From positions 744,001 through 808,000 of the forward strand of contig NZ_MPSZ01000001.1 of assembly GCF_001939065.1 (NCBI RefSeq): a stretch of DNA of 64,000 nt, written 5' to 3'. The notes beneath the pieces were generated by a model. The model did no database searches and was not told the DNA's origin. It saw nothing but the letters and a program-made list of their open reading frames with translations. A program made the position numbers and the translations under genes. This stretch comes from Exiguobacterium indicum HHS 31. Lineage in GTDB: Bacteria; Bacillota; Bacilli; Exiguobacteriales; Exiguobacteriaceae. This document shows, piece by piece, positions 1 to 9,208 of this stretch (position 1 is its first letter; the number at the start of each line of letters is the position of its first letter).

Positions 1-28
1 ATGATACATAGAAGGAGTTAATGACACC

Positions 29-934
29 ATGAATGAAATCTTACCGAGACCGCTACGCTCACCAGCGATTTTATCGAGCCTGGAAGCAAACGTCGCGATG
101 ATCTGTTTTGATCGCCAACGACGCGTCGTCGACGTCAATGACTTGTTTGCGAAAACGATGAAATATAAACGAGACGAGATGATTGGCTTACAGCACCATA
201 CGTTTTGCACACCAGAATTCGCGAACAGCCGTGAGTATCAGGACTTTTGGACACGCCTGTTTTCGGGCTTCAGTACAGCGGATAAAATCAAACGGGTCGA
301 TGCCCGGGGCGACATCTTATGGCTTGAAGCAACCTACATGCCGATTTTTGAAGGAGAAGAGGTCGTCGGTGTCGTCAAGATCGCCAGTAACATCACGGAC
401 CGGATTGATCGTGTACAAGGATATGCGAAAAGCTTCCAGACGCTTGCTGAAGGACTGAATCTGCAGTCGATTCAAGGATCGAAAGAGGGCAACCAACTTC
501 AAGAGACGATGAACACGATTTCGAGTGAAACGGCAGAAAACCAACAGACGTTCGAAACGTTATATGCCCAAGCAATCGAGATCACGAAGATTGCTGATAC
601 GATCAAGGAGATTGCTGCCCGGACGAACCTGTTGTCACTGAACGCAGCAATCGAAGCGGCACGGGCTGGAGAACACGGTAAAGGCTTTACGGTCGTTGCA
701 AGTGAAGTCAAAAACTTATCGGACCTAGTCGGCAGTGCAGTTGTCGAAGTGCGCACTAATACGGAAACGATGAATCGTCAAATCATGGCGATGATGAAAA
801 AGATTGAAGCGTCCCATCTCGAAGTCGCGTCGAGCCTTGCGACGGTAAAAGAAACGATGCAACGCTTTACCGCAATCGAAGAGGTCGCACGACAACTCGA
901 GCAGCAAACAGAGGATTTTCGGTCGTTTATTTGA
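29..934 (+). CDS. Soluble PAS-domain methyl-accepting chemotaxis protein
   Basis: A 301-residue cytoplasmic chemoreceptor with no membrane segment. Residues about 15-125 form a PAS fold ([10 protein letters not shown], then WLEATYMPI and ITDR at its end). Residues about 165-300 are a short MCP signalling domain containing the hairpin-tip motif ([20 protein letters not shown]) that contacts CheA and CheW. Sensing is therefore probably of an internal signal such as redox state or a bound cofactor; the ligand cannot be read. The start has an AAGGAG box 11 nt upstream; another ATG at 21 is out of frame. The protein is a close paralogue of the gene at 40190-41095, of equal length. Its promoter lies outside the window. 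Confidence 0.9.
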   Translation: MNEILPRPLRSPAILSSLEANVAMICFDRQRRVVDVNDLFAKTMKYKRDEMIGLQHHTFCTPEFANSREYQDFWTRLFSGFSTADKIKRVDARGDILWLEATYMPIFEGEEVVGVVKIASNITDRIDRVQGYAKSFQTLAEGLNLQSIQGSKEGNQLQETMNTISSETAENQQTFETLYAQAIEITKIADTIKEIAARTNLLSLNAAIEAARAGEHGKGFTVVASEVKNLSDLVGSAVVEVRTNTETMNRQIMAMMKKIEASHLEVASSLATVKETMQRFTAIEEVARQLEQQTEDFRSFI

Positions 935-949
935 AATGGATATGGAAAA

Positions 950-978
950 AGCGATGGTAATGAGCCATCGTTTTTTTG
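950..978 (+). terminator. Rho-independent terminator after the PAS-MCP gene
   Basis: CGATGG and CCATCG pair around a 7-nt loop and are followed by seven T residues, starting about 15 nt after the stop codon. Confidence 0.8.
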
Positions 979-1036
979 TTTAGTCAGATGAGTCGTTTTA
1001 GAAGAGTAAAGGCGTGGGATATAACAGATGAGCCCG

Positions 1037-1083
1037 TTGACCACAGAACGGAGGCACGTTATAATTCAAATATACGTTTGAAT
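1037..1083 (+). promoter_or_regulatory. Sigma-A promoter with overlapping dyad operator for czcD
   Basis: TTGACC at 1037-1042 and a perfect TATAAT at 1060-1065 are 17 nt apart. A perfect 7-bp inverted repeat, ATTCAAA-N6-TTTGAAT at 1064-1083, overlaps the end of the -10 box and the start point. An AT-rich dyad in this position before a cation exporter is typical of ArsR/SmtB-type metal-sensing repressors such as CzrA. The repressor gene itself is not next to it, so the identity of the regulator is inference. Confidence 0.7.
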
Positions 1084-1106
1084 GTAAGGTAAAAGGAGGC
1101 AACGTC

Positions 1107-2042
1107 ATGGCACATGATCATCATCACCACCATCATCATACCGACAATAAAAAGGTACTGGGCCTGTCGTTCCTGATCATCACTGCGTTCATGATCGTCG
1201 AGGTCATCGGCGGGATTTGGACGAATAGTCTAGCGTTGTTATCGGACGCAGGGCATATGCTCAGTGATTCGATTTCACTTGCGATCGCTTTGTTAGCCTT
1301 CCAGTTCTCGAGTCAAGCACCGAATGCGAATAAGACGTTCGGTTCAAAACGCTTTGAAATCTTAGCCGCCATCATAAATGGCGTGACACTGATCGTCATC
1401 GCTCTCTATATTTTCATTGAAGCCATTCAACGCTTCATCGATCCACCCGCTGTCGCAACGACCGGGATGCTGATCATCAGTGTCCTTGGCTTGCTCGTCA
1501 ACATTCTCGTTGCTTGGATCATGACACGTGGCGGTGGACATGAGCACAACCTCAACATGCGCGGTGCCTATCTGCACGTCTTAAGCGACATGCTTGGATC
1601 GGTCGGTGCGATTGCAGCTGCTCTTCTGATCATGTTCTTCGGTTGGGGATGGGCGGATCCACTGGCGAGTGTCATCGTGGCGATCCTCGTCTTACGGAGC
1701 GGCTATTACGTGACGAAGGCATCCGTTCACGTCTTGATGGAAGGAACGCCGAGCGATGTCGACATCGATGAGGTCGTTTCGACGATACAGACGAACGAAG
1801 CCGTCCTCGGACTACATGATCTGCACATCTGGTCGATCACGAGTGGCTATAACGCATTATCGTGTCACGTCGTCGTCAAAGAGGACATGACCGTCCGGGA
1901 GTCAGAGTCAATTCGCGAACAGATTGATCACGATTTAAAACACGTCGGGATTAACCACGCGACCATCCAGGTCGAGACGGATCAGCACGCACATGGCAAT
2001 ACGTTGTATTGTGACGGCAAACACGAATCGCATACGCATTAA
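1107..2042 (+). CDS. czcD: Cation diffusion facilitator, zinc/cadmium efflux
   Basis: A 311-residue CDF-family antiporter that exports Zn2+ (and probably Cd2+/Co2+) in exchange for protons. The N-terminus is a histidine run (HDHHHHHHH at residues 3-11), a metal-binding tail common in this family. Six membrane helices follow. The transport-site residues are visible as SDAGHMLSD in helix 2 and HVLSD in helix 5. A soluble C-terminal domain follows, ending in a second His-rich tail (HESHTH). AAAGGAGG lies 8 nt before the ATG. The gene is monocistronic, with its own promoter and operator upstream and a terminator downstream, which suits metal-inducible export. Confidence 0.93.
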   Translation: MAHDHHHHHHHTDNKKVLGLSFLIITAFMIVEVIGGIWTNSLALLSDAGHMLSDSISLAIALLAFQFSSQAPNANKTFGSKRFEILAAIINGVTLIVIALYIFIEAIQRFIDPPAVATTGMLIISVLGLLVNILVAWIMTRGGGHEHNLNMRGAYLHVLSDMLGSVGAIAAALLIMFFGWGWADPLASVIVAILVLRSGYYVTKASVHVLMEGTPSDVDIDEVVSTIQTNEAVLGLHDLHIWSITSGYNALSCHVVVKEDMTVRESESIREQIDHDLKHVGINHATIQVETDQHAHGNTLYCDGKHESHTH

Positions 2043-2047
2043 AAAAA

Positions 2048-2082
2048 CGAGCACGCGTCCAAGTCGGACGGGTGCTCGTTTG
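2048..2082. terminator. Terminator between convergent czcD and 2090-2407
   Basis: ACGAGCAC pairs with GTGCTCGT with an inner GTCC/GGAC stem. A-rich sequence on the left and T-rich on the right suggest it works in both directions. Confidence 0.8.
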
Positions 2083-2089
2083 CTTATGC

Positions 2090-2407
2090 TCAAATGATCG
2101 GCACCGTTGGTAGAAACAGCGTCGCGAACAGACTGATACTCAAGAACATCGAGTATCCGAAAAAGGTCGTTTTGGCATTTCCAGCCGCTCGGTTACCTAA
2201 GTACATGAAAAAGACGATGGATAAGAACGTCAAACCCGTCAATACGGACGAGTGGTGTTGATCCGGCGAAGGAGCAAGCGACTGGACAAGATGCGCGAGA
2301 CCAAGCGGCAGGACGATCAAAAGAAAGTAGTAGCCTAGACGTGCCTCGGATGGGACGTCGACCTGTTCCTGTTCGGTTTCATAGTCATAACGCGTTTGCG
2401 TTTTCAT
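2090..2407 (-). CDS. Hypothetical small membrane protein
   Basis: A 105-residue protein with a charged N-terminal tail (about residues 1-24, rich in E, D and Q) and three predicted hydrophobic segments near residues 26-44, 55-71 and 80-102. GGGAGGTGAAG lies upstream of the ATG, so translation is well supported. I do not recognise a family. It is transcribed convergently with czcD and stands alone, so neighbours give no clue to function. Confidence 0.7.
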   Translation of the reverse strand: MKTQTRYDYETEQEQVDVPSEARLGYYFLLIVLPLGLAHLVQSLAPSPDQHHSSVLTGLTFLSIVFFMYLGNRAAGNAKTTFFGYSMFLSISLFATLFLPTVPII

Positions 2408-2581
2408 GGATCTTCACCTCCCTATGCGTTTAGTATAGCGAATGAACATGTCGGCTCTGTTACAGACGGGTGAGAATGCCTTAACAGACGATGACGATGT
2501 GATGACGAAAAAAGAATGGGCAGCAATTGAGAAAAATTGTAAGATAGACAAGAAGTCGTTTTAGGAAAGGAATAAAGAATC

Positions 2582-3781
2582 ATGTCACGTGCGTTTCGTT
2601 TTATGTATGTCTCGGATTTGTTATCGACCGTCGGGACGAGTTTCGTTTATATCGCGATCTACTGGTTGAGCGCGGAAGAGATCAGTGCTTCTGGCGTCGC
2701 CCTGATTGCGACTGGTGTCTTTTTGATTCGTTTTCTCGTTTCAACGTTCGTCGGACCATGGATCGACCGGTTCGTCAGTGCATCGTTGTACCAAATGTCG
2801 TTGCTCATTCGATTGCTGGCGCTTGGGATCGCGTTAGCGGGAATCGGTCTGACGAACGTCGTCTTGCCGTGGTTACTCGGCTTACTCGTCGTTCAGACGA
2901 TTTTACAAATCATTGGTGGCAATGCCGTCTTCACGTGGGTCGTTGATTTAGTCGAAGATGACCAATTGCCGCAAGCGAATGCCTATCTCGCAACGATTGA
3001 ACGGATCGGTACGTTGAGCGGATTCTTGCTTGGTGGGATGATGATCGCCCGTTTTTCGATTGCGAGTATCTTATGGCTTGACCTTGGACTGCATCTCGTC
3101 GCATGGTTACTCGTTCGACATATTTCAGGGCAAGTCGCAGAAGGGGCGCGCCAAGGATCGTACCGCGAAGCGTTGCTCGAAGGGATTCATCACGTTGTCC
3201 ATGACGGTCGCCTGAAATGGATCCTTGGTTGTGCAATCCTCGCAAACTGGATGATCACACCAATGAATACTTTACTTGCACCATATGCCAAGGATGTCTT
3301 GTCGGGAAATGCCCAGACATTTTCTGCACTCGAGTTGGCTACGGTGATTGGGGGAATCGCGATGTCGCTCCTATACGGGAAGTGGGTCGCCTCCGTACGA
3401 CAGGATAAACTGTTTCGTTTTGCCGTCGTCTTGCAAGGTCTCGCGATTGCGATCGTCGCTTATGTCTCATTCGTCCCAGTGGCTGTTGGCGGTTTCGTCT
3501 TGCTCGGGATGGCGCTGACGTTATTCGGGATTCCGTTTGCGACCTTGTTGCAGCGCTCGACGCCTGCGCATTTGCTCGGCCGGGTCCGGACGGCGATGGT
3601 CGCAGCATCAACGGCGTGTTCTGCGCTCTGTTACGGTCTGTCATCGTACTTGACGTCGTTCTTTAGCGTCTCATTCGTCTTCCTGTTCTTTGCCTTAAGT
3701 GGTCTTGTGATGACCAGTATCTGGTTGCTCCTTCATCGTACCGTTTCCTTTACTGAGGTACGACAGGACAAGGTCGGATGA
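2582..3781 (+). CDS. MFS transporter, MDR-type permease
   Basis: A 399-residue major facilitator with about 12 hydrophobic segments. The early helices contain the typical GPWIDRF loop 2-3 motif, and there is a central break around residues 185-215. Such single MFS genes in Bacillales are usually drug or macrolide-type efflux pumps, but the substrate cannot be told. GGAAAGG lies upstream of the start. It is followed 81 nt later by a 36-codon small ORF on the same strand. Confidence 0.85.
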   Translation: MSRAFRFMYVSDLLSTVGTSFVYIAIYWLSAEEISASGVALIATGVFLIRFLVSTFVGPWIDRFVSASLYQMSLLIRLLALGIALAGIGLTNVVLPWLLGLLVVQTILQIIGGNAVFTWVVDLVEDDQLPQANAYLATIERIGTLSGFLLGGMMIARFSIASILWLDLGLHLVAWLLVRHISGQVAEGARQGSYREALLEGIHHVVHDGRLKWILGCAILANWMITPMNTLLAPYAKDVLSGNAQTFSALELATVIGGIAMSLLYGKWVASVRQDKLFRFAVVLQGLAIAIVAYVSFVPVAVGGFVLLGMALTLFGIPFATLLQRSTPAHLLGRVRTAMVAASTACSALCYGLSSYLTSFFSVSFVFLFFALSGLVMTSIWLLLHRTVSFTEVRQDKVG

Positions 3782-3862
3782 AATATCCGCCTTGAGGTGG
3801 AGGTAAGCGGTTTCGCACTCTTATACACTAGAGATAGAAATGAACGATGAGGAGTGGAGTCG

Positions 3863-3973
3863 ATGGAGAGTTTATGGATCACAGCGTTATTGTTTTTGAT
3901 TCCGATCAGTGGGATGACGGTCTTCTTGAATGTACTGTGGCGTCGAATGGAAACGGAAGGCGTTTCGGAGTAA
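3863..3973 (+). CDS. Putative 36-residue single-pass membrane peptide
   Basis: ATG at 3863 follows GAGGAGTGG at a good distance. The reading frame encodes 36 residues and ends with TAA at 3971. The peptide has one hydrophobic stretch (LWITALLFLIPISGMTVFL) followed by a basic RR and an acidic tail, the profile of a small membrane protein. A terminator follows directly, supporting a real transcript. Function unknown. Confidence 0.5.
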   Translation: MESLWITALLFLIPISGMTVFLNVLWRRMETEGVSE

Positions 3974-3988
3974 TCATGAACTAAATAG

Positions 3989-4033
3989 TGCGTCTGCTCG
4001 CCGATGTTAGATCGGATAGCGGACGCTTTTTTC
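3989..4033 (+). terminator. Rho-independent terminator
   Basis: An imperfect GCGTCTGC/GCGGACGC stem with an inner CCGAT/ATCGG pairing is followed by six T residues. Confidence 0.65.
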
Positions 4034-4153
4034 ATTTGAGGCATGCATGGTCTAGGAGAATGACTTAGATTCGTTAAATCAACACTTCCCGTGTAAACTG
4101 AAGTAGCAAGTGATTTTATGATTTTCGATCGAAGATAAGGGGGAAGCATCAAC

Positions 4154-4894
4154 ATGAAAGCAATCATTACAGGTATGAACGGAACGGTAGCACCCGTCGT
4201 TGCGGACGTCTTAGCAAAGCACGACATCGAGACAGTCGCCTGGGACCGGACAAAAGTTTCGACGACTGACGAATCGGCGATGCGGACATTTTTAGAAACG
4301 GAACGACCAGATTATTTCTTACATATCGGGATGGGGTCTGTCAGTTGGACGGAAGCGCTCGTCCGCTTGTGCCAAGAATATGCGATTCCGTTCTTCTTCA
4401 CGAGTACGGTGTCTGTCTTCTCGGACGACGTGCCGGCACCGATCGAAAAGGACGCTGTTCCAGACGCGACCGATGAGTATGGTGCCTATAAGATTGCCTG
4501 CGAACAAGCGATTCAAGCAAGCGATCCACAAGCGAAGATCGTCCGGATCGGCTGGCAAATCGGGACGGAAGCTGGTTCGAACAATATGGTCGACTTCTTC
4601 ACGAACGAGATGAAGCAGCACGGCGTCATTCGAGCGAGTCGGAACTGGTATCCGTCGAGTTCGGTGCTTGAAGATACGGCTGAAGCGCTCGTTACGATTT
4701 TACTTGAACACGAAGCAGGTCTCTATCAGTTGAACGGTAACGAGCGTTATTCGATGTACGACTTAGCGCGTTCCTTGAATACGCTTCACGCAAAAAACTG
4801 GACGATCGAACCGGTCGATGAACCACGCCGTGATAACCGAATGGCGACGGACGTCGTCTTGGTCCGCCCATTGTCAGAACGATTGCCGCTCTAA
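4154..4894 (+). CDS. NAD(P)-dependent epimerase/RmlD-like sugar-nucleotide reductase
   Basis: A 246-residue short-chain dehydrogenase of the extended type, similar to dTDP-4-dehydrorhamnose reductases. The N-terminal strand and turn (AIITGMNGTVAP) is a nucleotide-binding Rossmann start. FTSTVSVF supplies the conserved serine region, and YGAYK near residue 116 is the YxxxK catalytic pair. There is no dTDP-rhamnose gene cluster around it, so the substrate may not be a nucleotide sugar. It is a stand-alone gene with a terminator shared with hmp. Confidence 0.75.
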   Translation: MKAIITGMNGTVAPVVADVLAKHDIETVAWDRTKVSTTDESAMRTFLETERPDYFLHIGMGSVSWTEALVRLCQEYAIPFFFTSTVSVFSDDVPAPIEKDAVPDATDEYGAYKIACEQAIQASDPQAKIVRIGWQIGTEAGSNNMVDFFTNEMKQHGVIRASRNWYPSSSVLEDTAEALVTILLEHEAGLYQLNGNERYSMYDLARSLNTLHAKNWTIEPVDEPRRDNRMATDVVLVRPLSERLPL

Positions 4895-4898
4895 TCAA

Positions 4899-4947
4899 AC
4901 ATCCCGCTCTCCTTGACGCGTGTCAAAGAGAGCGGGATGTTTTTTTA
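4899..4947. terminator. Bidirectional terminator between the SDR gene and hmp
   Basis: A 13-bp stem, ACATCCCGCTCTC with its complement, is followed by seven T residues on the plus strand and reaches the hmp stop codon. Confidence 0.85.
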
Positions 4948-6084
4948 TTGAGCAACTGGAGTTTCTGCTGAAAAGGCAAGTGCCGGTCCGAAAATTTCGT
5001 AATGCAGTTTATCTGATGAAGCCGTGAAGTGTTCGATCACATATTGAATCATTGCTTCCGGACCACAGACGTATGTCAGATCCGTGATGCTTGCGATAAC
5101 GTCTTTCGGCAGGCGACCTACTTGATCCGTCGCCAGGTGTTCCGCGTAACGAATGACGCGCGCACCACGCTGCTCAAGCAAGGCAAGTTGTTCGTTAAAT
5201 GGACGATTGCGTTCGTCTTGGACGGCATGATGTAACGTGACCTGTCGACCAGCAGCTAACGCTTCGTCAGCCATCGCAAGCATCGGTGTAATCCCGATAC
5301 CACCGGCAATCAGCACGACGGGTTCGCTTGATGCATCAAGAGTGAAGGCACCCGCTGGCGCACTGATCAATACCGTGTCACCGACTTGCGCTGCATGTAA
5401 ATAGTCCGAGACGATGCCTTCTCGTTTGACACCAATCGTATATGTCACTGTGTTCGATGCCGTCGTCAGACTGTATTGACGATTGTGCCATAAGCCATCT
5501 TTGTCTTGAATCCGCACCGTAATGTATTGTCCGGCTCGATAAGCGGGGAGTGGACCGTCCGTGCGGAAGGTCAAGGCGCGAATCCCATCCGCTTGCTCCT
5601 CGACATCCGAAATCTCGACTGTCTGATATCCGGAAAATCCTTTTGCTTGTTCATCCTGTGCGTAAAGTTCGGCTTCAAGCGTGATGAACAGATTGGCAAT
5701 CTCCCCATATGCTTCTCCCCACGCGCGCAAGATGTCTGGCGTTGCGGCTTCTCCTAAGACATCTTGCATTGCCCCGAGTAATTCGTGTCCGACGATGGGA
5801 TACATTTCCGGTTTGATTTGTAGACTACGGTGTTTATGGAGCACAGGTAATAAGACCGGCTTTAACGTCTCGAGTTGATCGATGTGAGCAGCAGCGGCAT
5901 ACACGGCGGTCGCGAGTGCTTGCGATTGGCGGTCGCTCCGTTGATTCGATTGATTGAAGACGTGTTTCAGTTCCGGATGAGCCTGAAACAAGCGCTGATA
6001 AAAGACTTTCGTGATCGCGGCACCGTGCGACGCAAGAACGGGAACAGTCGATTGAACGATTTGAATGGTAGAGGTTGATAACAT
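4945..6084 (-). CDS. hmp: Flavohemoprotein, nitric oxide dioxygenase
   Basis: A 379-residue flavohemoglobin that oxidises NO to nitrate with O2 and NAD(P)H. Residues 1-140 are the globin domain, with B10 Tyr29, E7 Gln53 and proximal His85 at the positions expected for this family. The FAD-binding beta-barrel follows, with RQYSLT, and then the NAD domain with GGIGITPML and a CGPEAM motif near the C-terminus. Length and domain order are normal. AAAGGAAG lies before the ATG. The promoter region holds an AT-rich partial dyad that could be an NsrR-type site. Confidence 0.95.
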   Translation of the reverse strand: MLSTSTIQIVQSTVPVLASHGAAITKVFYQRLFQAHPELKHVFNQSNQRSDRQSQALATAVYAAAAHIDQLETLKPVLLPVLHKHRSLQIKPEMYPIVGHELLGAMQDVLGEAATPDILRAWGEAYGEIANLFITLEAELYAQDEQAKGFSGYQTVEISDVEEQADGIRALTFRTDGPLPAYRAGQYITVRIQDKDGLWHNRQYSLTTASNTVTYTIGVKREGIVSDYLHAAQVGDTVLISAPAGAFTLDASSEPVVLIAGGIGITPMLAMADEALAAGRQVTLHHAVQDERNRPFNEQLALLEQRGARVIRYAEHLATDQVGRLPKDVIASITDLTYVCGPEAMIQYVIEHFTASSDKLHYEIFGPALAFSAETPVAQ

Positions 6085-6144
6085 AAGACCACTTCCTTTT
6101 CTCTATGTAATGAAGACAGTCTTAGTATTTCGCAGCCTCACCTT

Positions 6145-6168
6145 TAATACAACATTTAAAATACTAGA
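6145..6168 (-). promoter_or_regulatory. Possible NO-responsive (NsrR-like) dyad upstream of hmp
   Basis: The AT-rich imperfect palindrome around ACATTTAAAATACT, about 70 nt upstream of the hmp start, resembles the TTTAAA-centred boxes of NsrR. The arms match poorly beyond the centre, so this is a weak call. Confidence 0.3.
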
Positions 6169-6223
6169 TTAAAGAATACCGTGCGTTTTGTCACAAGCAG
6201 GTCAAGATTTCGTCAACGATTCG

Positions 6224-7855
6224 TCACGATTGGTTGGAAATCCAGAGCTTCGAGAAATCAAAGTAACCGAACGAGTCAATCGTGATGTTTTGCAATTCGA
6301 TCGGATACGGAATCAGTCGTGTATCGTGATAGAACGGGATGAAATACGATTCGTCGATCAAATAGCGCTCAATCGATTGGTGGATCGGGAGCCATTCTTC
6401 GAACGGTGTCGCGTCATATTGTTCGATCGATTCCAACATCTCTGGCATCTGCTGAAACAGTCGGATTGGTGGTGAGAACGTATTCGTCATGAACTGATAA
6501 AAAGCGTACTGGATATTTCGCTCAAACACTTCGGCATGGATGGCGAGATCGATCGTATCGTAGACATGAAAATCCGTGATGCTCTCTTCAAATCCGACTT
6601 CGACGAACTCATACGGAATCCCGTCTTGATCAAATCGCTGACAGAGCCAGCGTGTCACCTTGTCCGTAAAATCAGTCAGCTTGATTCGGATCGGTTGCGT
6701 GAACAAAACGGCAGGACCATCCGGGACAGTATACGGTTGACTATAGGACTCAAGAAAACCACAATCGTTCGGTTGTGCCCGTTCATGGAAGTCATGAATG
6801 CCACCACGGACTTCCGCGACGAGCCGGTGGATATAATGTCGTGCTGCTTTTGATTCAAACGGACCACCGGCGCGTGGATGGAGCAAAACGAGACCAAACC
6901 CGGATTGCGTTGCGATCGTATCAATCGGACTGGAGTCAGATGCCGATGTCCGGTAGACCGGGTCATATTGCTCCGGCATCTGGATGAACTCAATCCGGTC
7001 GAGCAGGGCACGAATGCCAAAGTAATTCGGGAACGCTGTCAGAACGGTTTTCTTGTCGTCATGTTGCGTCAGTTGGAACGGCCCTGTCCCAATGCCATCC
7101 TTGATGATGCTCGTATGTATCGAGGCAAGTTGCGGCAAAATTGAACTCCGGCGCTGATCGAGTGTGAGATCGACCCGGTACGGACCGTTCGAGACGATCT
7201 GTTTCACGTGCCGGTAAGAATAGGCGTAAGCTGGATATTTGATCAAAGCACGCAGACTCTTCGTCACTTCCTTACTCGTCAGGAGCGAGCCGTCATGAAA
7301 GCGGACGTCCTTCCGTAAGAAGAGACTGAGCGTCGTCCCGTTCCAGACATAATGATGGGCGAGTTCACCTTGAATGTTGCCGTCAACATCGATCGTAAAC
7401 AGCCGATTGAAGACGTTCTGGACGAGGTGGGCACTATGGATATCCGCTGCTTCTAACGGGTGGGTCGTCAGGAAATTCCGTTTTCGCGGAATCAATAACG
7501 CATCAGACGTCGTCTGTGTATAGCCGAATTTTCGTTCGAGTTGCCGCATGAAGCGTCCTGCTTGCGCTGGCGACCAGTCCCATGTCAGTTCCTCCGTCAC
7601 CGATTCGATCGAGTCACGGTCGATCCGCTCAAGCATCCGTTTCGCATACTCTCGTTCGACGTGGCGTAACCAGACGAGTTCACTTAAGTTGCCTCGTCCG
7701 CGACCACTCGTGTAACCAATCCAACCGTCTTCCTGCCATTTATTGAGATATCGTTTCGTTTGTTTAGGACTGAGATGGATGGCGTCGGCAAGCGTCGCAA
7801 TCGAGTAGTGTCCATTTCGGCAAGTCTTCCATAACATAAAAAGATAAGCATCCAT
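6224..7855 (-). CDS. SgrR-family transcriptional regulator with solute-binding domain
   Basis: A 543-residue protein. Residues about 1-110 carry an SgrR_N winged-helix DNA-binding region (IATLADAIHLSPKQTKRYLNKW). Residues about 150-540 resemble the SBP_bac_5 oligopeptide/solute-binding fold (LAHHYVWNGTTLSLFLRKDVRFHDGS). No signal peptide is present, so the binding domain must work in the cytoplasm as an effector sensor. The start at 7855 is chosen because GGAGG lies 9 nt upstream; an ATG 48 nt further upstream has no such site. It is divergent from the MFS gene at 7958, the usual layout for a regulator and its target. Confidence 0.85.
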   Translation of the reverse strand: MDAYLFMLWKTCRNGHYSIATLADAIHLSPKQTKRYLNKWQEDGWIGYTSGRGRGNLSELVWLRHVEREYAKRMLERIDRDSIESVTEELTWDWSPAQAGRFMRQLERKFGYTQTTSDALLIPRKRNFLTTHPLEAADIHSAHLVQNVFNRLFTIDVDGNIQGELAHHYVWNGTTLSLFLRKDVRFHDGSLLTSKEVTKSLRALIKYPAYAYSYRHVKQIVSNGPYRVDLTLDQRRSSILPQLASIHTSIIKDGIGTGPFQLTQHDDKKTVLTAFPNYFGIRALLDRIEFIQMPEQYDPVYRTSASDSSPIDTIATQSGFGLVLLHPRAGGPFESKAARHYIHRLVAEVRGGIHDFHERAQPNDCGFLESYSQPYTVPDGPAVLFTQPIRIKLTDFTDKVTRWLCQRFDQDGIPYEFVEVGFEESITDFHVYDTIDLAIHAEVFERNIQYAFYQFMTNTFSPPIRLFQQMPEMLESIEQYDATPFEEWLPIHQSIERYLIDESYFIPFYHDTRLIPYPIELQNITIDSFGYFDFSKLWISNQS

Positions 7856-7957
7856 CGTCCTTCTCCTCCCTAAAAGGGGACATCTTTTTTTAATGACGTC
7901 CATTTTTCCTCTGTCTTGTCTTGTTTATGATACAGGTAGAGAATGGAAGGTGACAAT

Positions 7958-9193
7958 ATGAAATGGAAAGAAATACCGAAACCAATTAAAGTACGTCTCA
8001 TCACATCGTTTTTCAACCGGGCTGTCTCGTTCTCCATCATGCCGTTCATGGCCCTCTTGTTTGTCCGGGCATTCAACGAAGTCATCGCCGGTGCATTTTT
8101 GATCGCGATGGTCTTCGTCAGCTTCATCACGAATCTACTCGGCGGATATCTTGCCGACCGCTTTTCCCGCAAACGTCTGCTCGTCACGACTTCTGCGCTC
8201 ACAGCGCTGACGTTCATCACGATGACGATCTCATTGACACTCGACTGGATGCTGTTGTTCATGATCATCTACGCTGTCTTCTCGGTGACAAGTAATCTTG
8301 GTCGACCGGCAATGGGGGCGATCATCATCGATGCAACGACGAAGGAAAACCGCCAAGCGGTTTATGCGCTTGACTACTGGTTGATCAATCTCTCGATCGC
8401 CATCGGTACGGCACTCGGAGGCTGGCTCTACGTCAGTAATCAACTGCTGTTGTTCGGGATATTAAGCTTCACGTCGTCCGTTTTACCGATTGCCTATTAT
8501 CTGTTTCTTGACGACACACCACGGACGTGGCAGCGTCAAAAACTACGTGGTGTCCTCACGGATATTTTCACGAGCTATCAACTCGCTTGGCGAGATCGTC
8601 CGTTCGTCAAGGTCGTCTTCGGTTCGATGTGTATCTTAGCGGCTGAGTTTTCGATGGGCAGTTACGTCGCCGTCCGACTCGCCGATTCGTTCGAACCGCT
8701 ATCATTTGCCGGGTGGTCGATCAACGGGGTCCGGATGATGAGTATCATCAACATCGAAAATACGTTGCTCGTCGTCACGTTGACGTTCATCGTCCAGCGA
8801 CTAGCGAAGCGTTTGTCTCCGCGCCGGACGCTCGCTGCGGGTCTCATGCTGTACACGATCGGCTACGTCGTCGTGACGAGTGCCAACAGCATGACGGCAC
8901 TGATGGTCTTCATCTTCATCGCAACGATCGGCGAGTTGCTCTACTCTCCGGTCTTGAACACTCAAAAAGCAAACATGATGCCAGCCGATCAACGCGGAGC
9001 GTACTCAGCGTTCGCGGGAACGTCGTTTGCTGGAGCGGATTTACTTTCCCGGTCGACGATTCTCGTCGGGACCTTCTTGATCCCGTCGATGATGAGTGTT
9101 TACCTCGGATTGATCCTCTTGACGGGATTTGGATTAGTCTATACGAGTCTGTTTGTGAAGGAATCGGTCGAACGAGAGCGAAACGTATCTTAA
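7958..9193 (+). CDS. MFS transporter, probable efflux permease controlled by the SgrR-like gene
   Basis: A 411-residue 12-helix major facilitator, with the GGYLADRFSRKR loop 2-3 motif near residue 60 and an LGRPAMGAII segment. It starts at the ATG preceded by GGAAGGTG; the upstream ATG at 7943 lacks a site. It is divergent from an SgrR-type regulator, comparable to sgrR-setA in enterics, where SetA exports sugar. An analogous role is inference only. The following acetyltransferase begins 15 nt later and is probably co-transcribed. Confidence 0.82.
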   Translation: MKWKEIPKPIKVRLITSFFNRAVSFSIMPFMALLFVRAFNEVIAGAFLIAMVFVSFITNLLGGYLADRFSRKRLLVTTSALTALTFITMTISLTLDWMLLFMIIYAVFSVTSNLGRPAMGAIIIDATTKENRQAVYALDYWLINLSIAIGTALGGWLYVSNQLLLFGILSFTSSVLPIAYYLFLDDTPRTWQRQKLRGVLTDIFTSYQLAWRDRPFVKVVFGSMCILAAEFSMGSYVAVRLADSFEPLSFAGWSINGVRMMSIINIENTLLVVTLTFIVQRLAKRLSPRRTLAAGLMLYTIGYVVVTSANSMTALMVFIFIATIGELLYSPVLNTQKANMMPADQRGAYSAFAGTSFAGADLLSRSTILVGTFLIPSMMSVYLGLILLTGFGLVYTSLFVKESVERERNVS

Positions 9194-9208
9194 TAAGGGG
9201 GAATATAG

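Noticed and set aside
3733-4227. A 164-codon frame on the minus strand
   Set aside because: It crosses three plus-strand features and two regulatory regions, has no ribosome site and has an unlikely composition.
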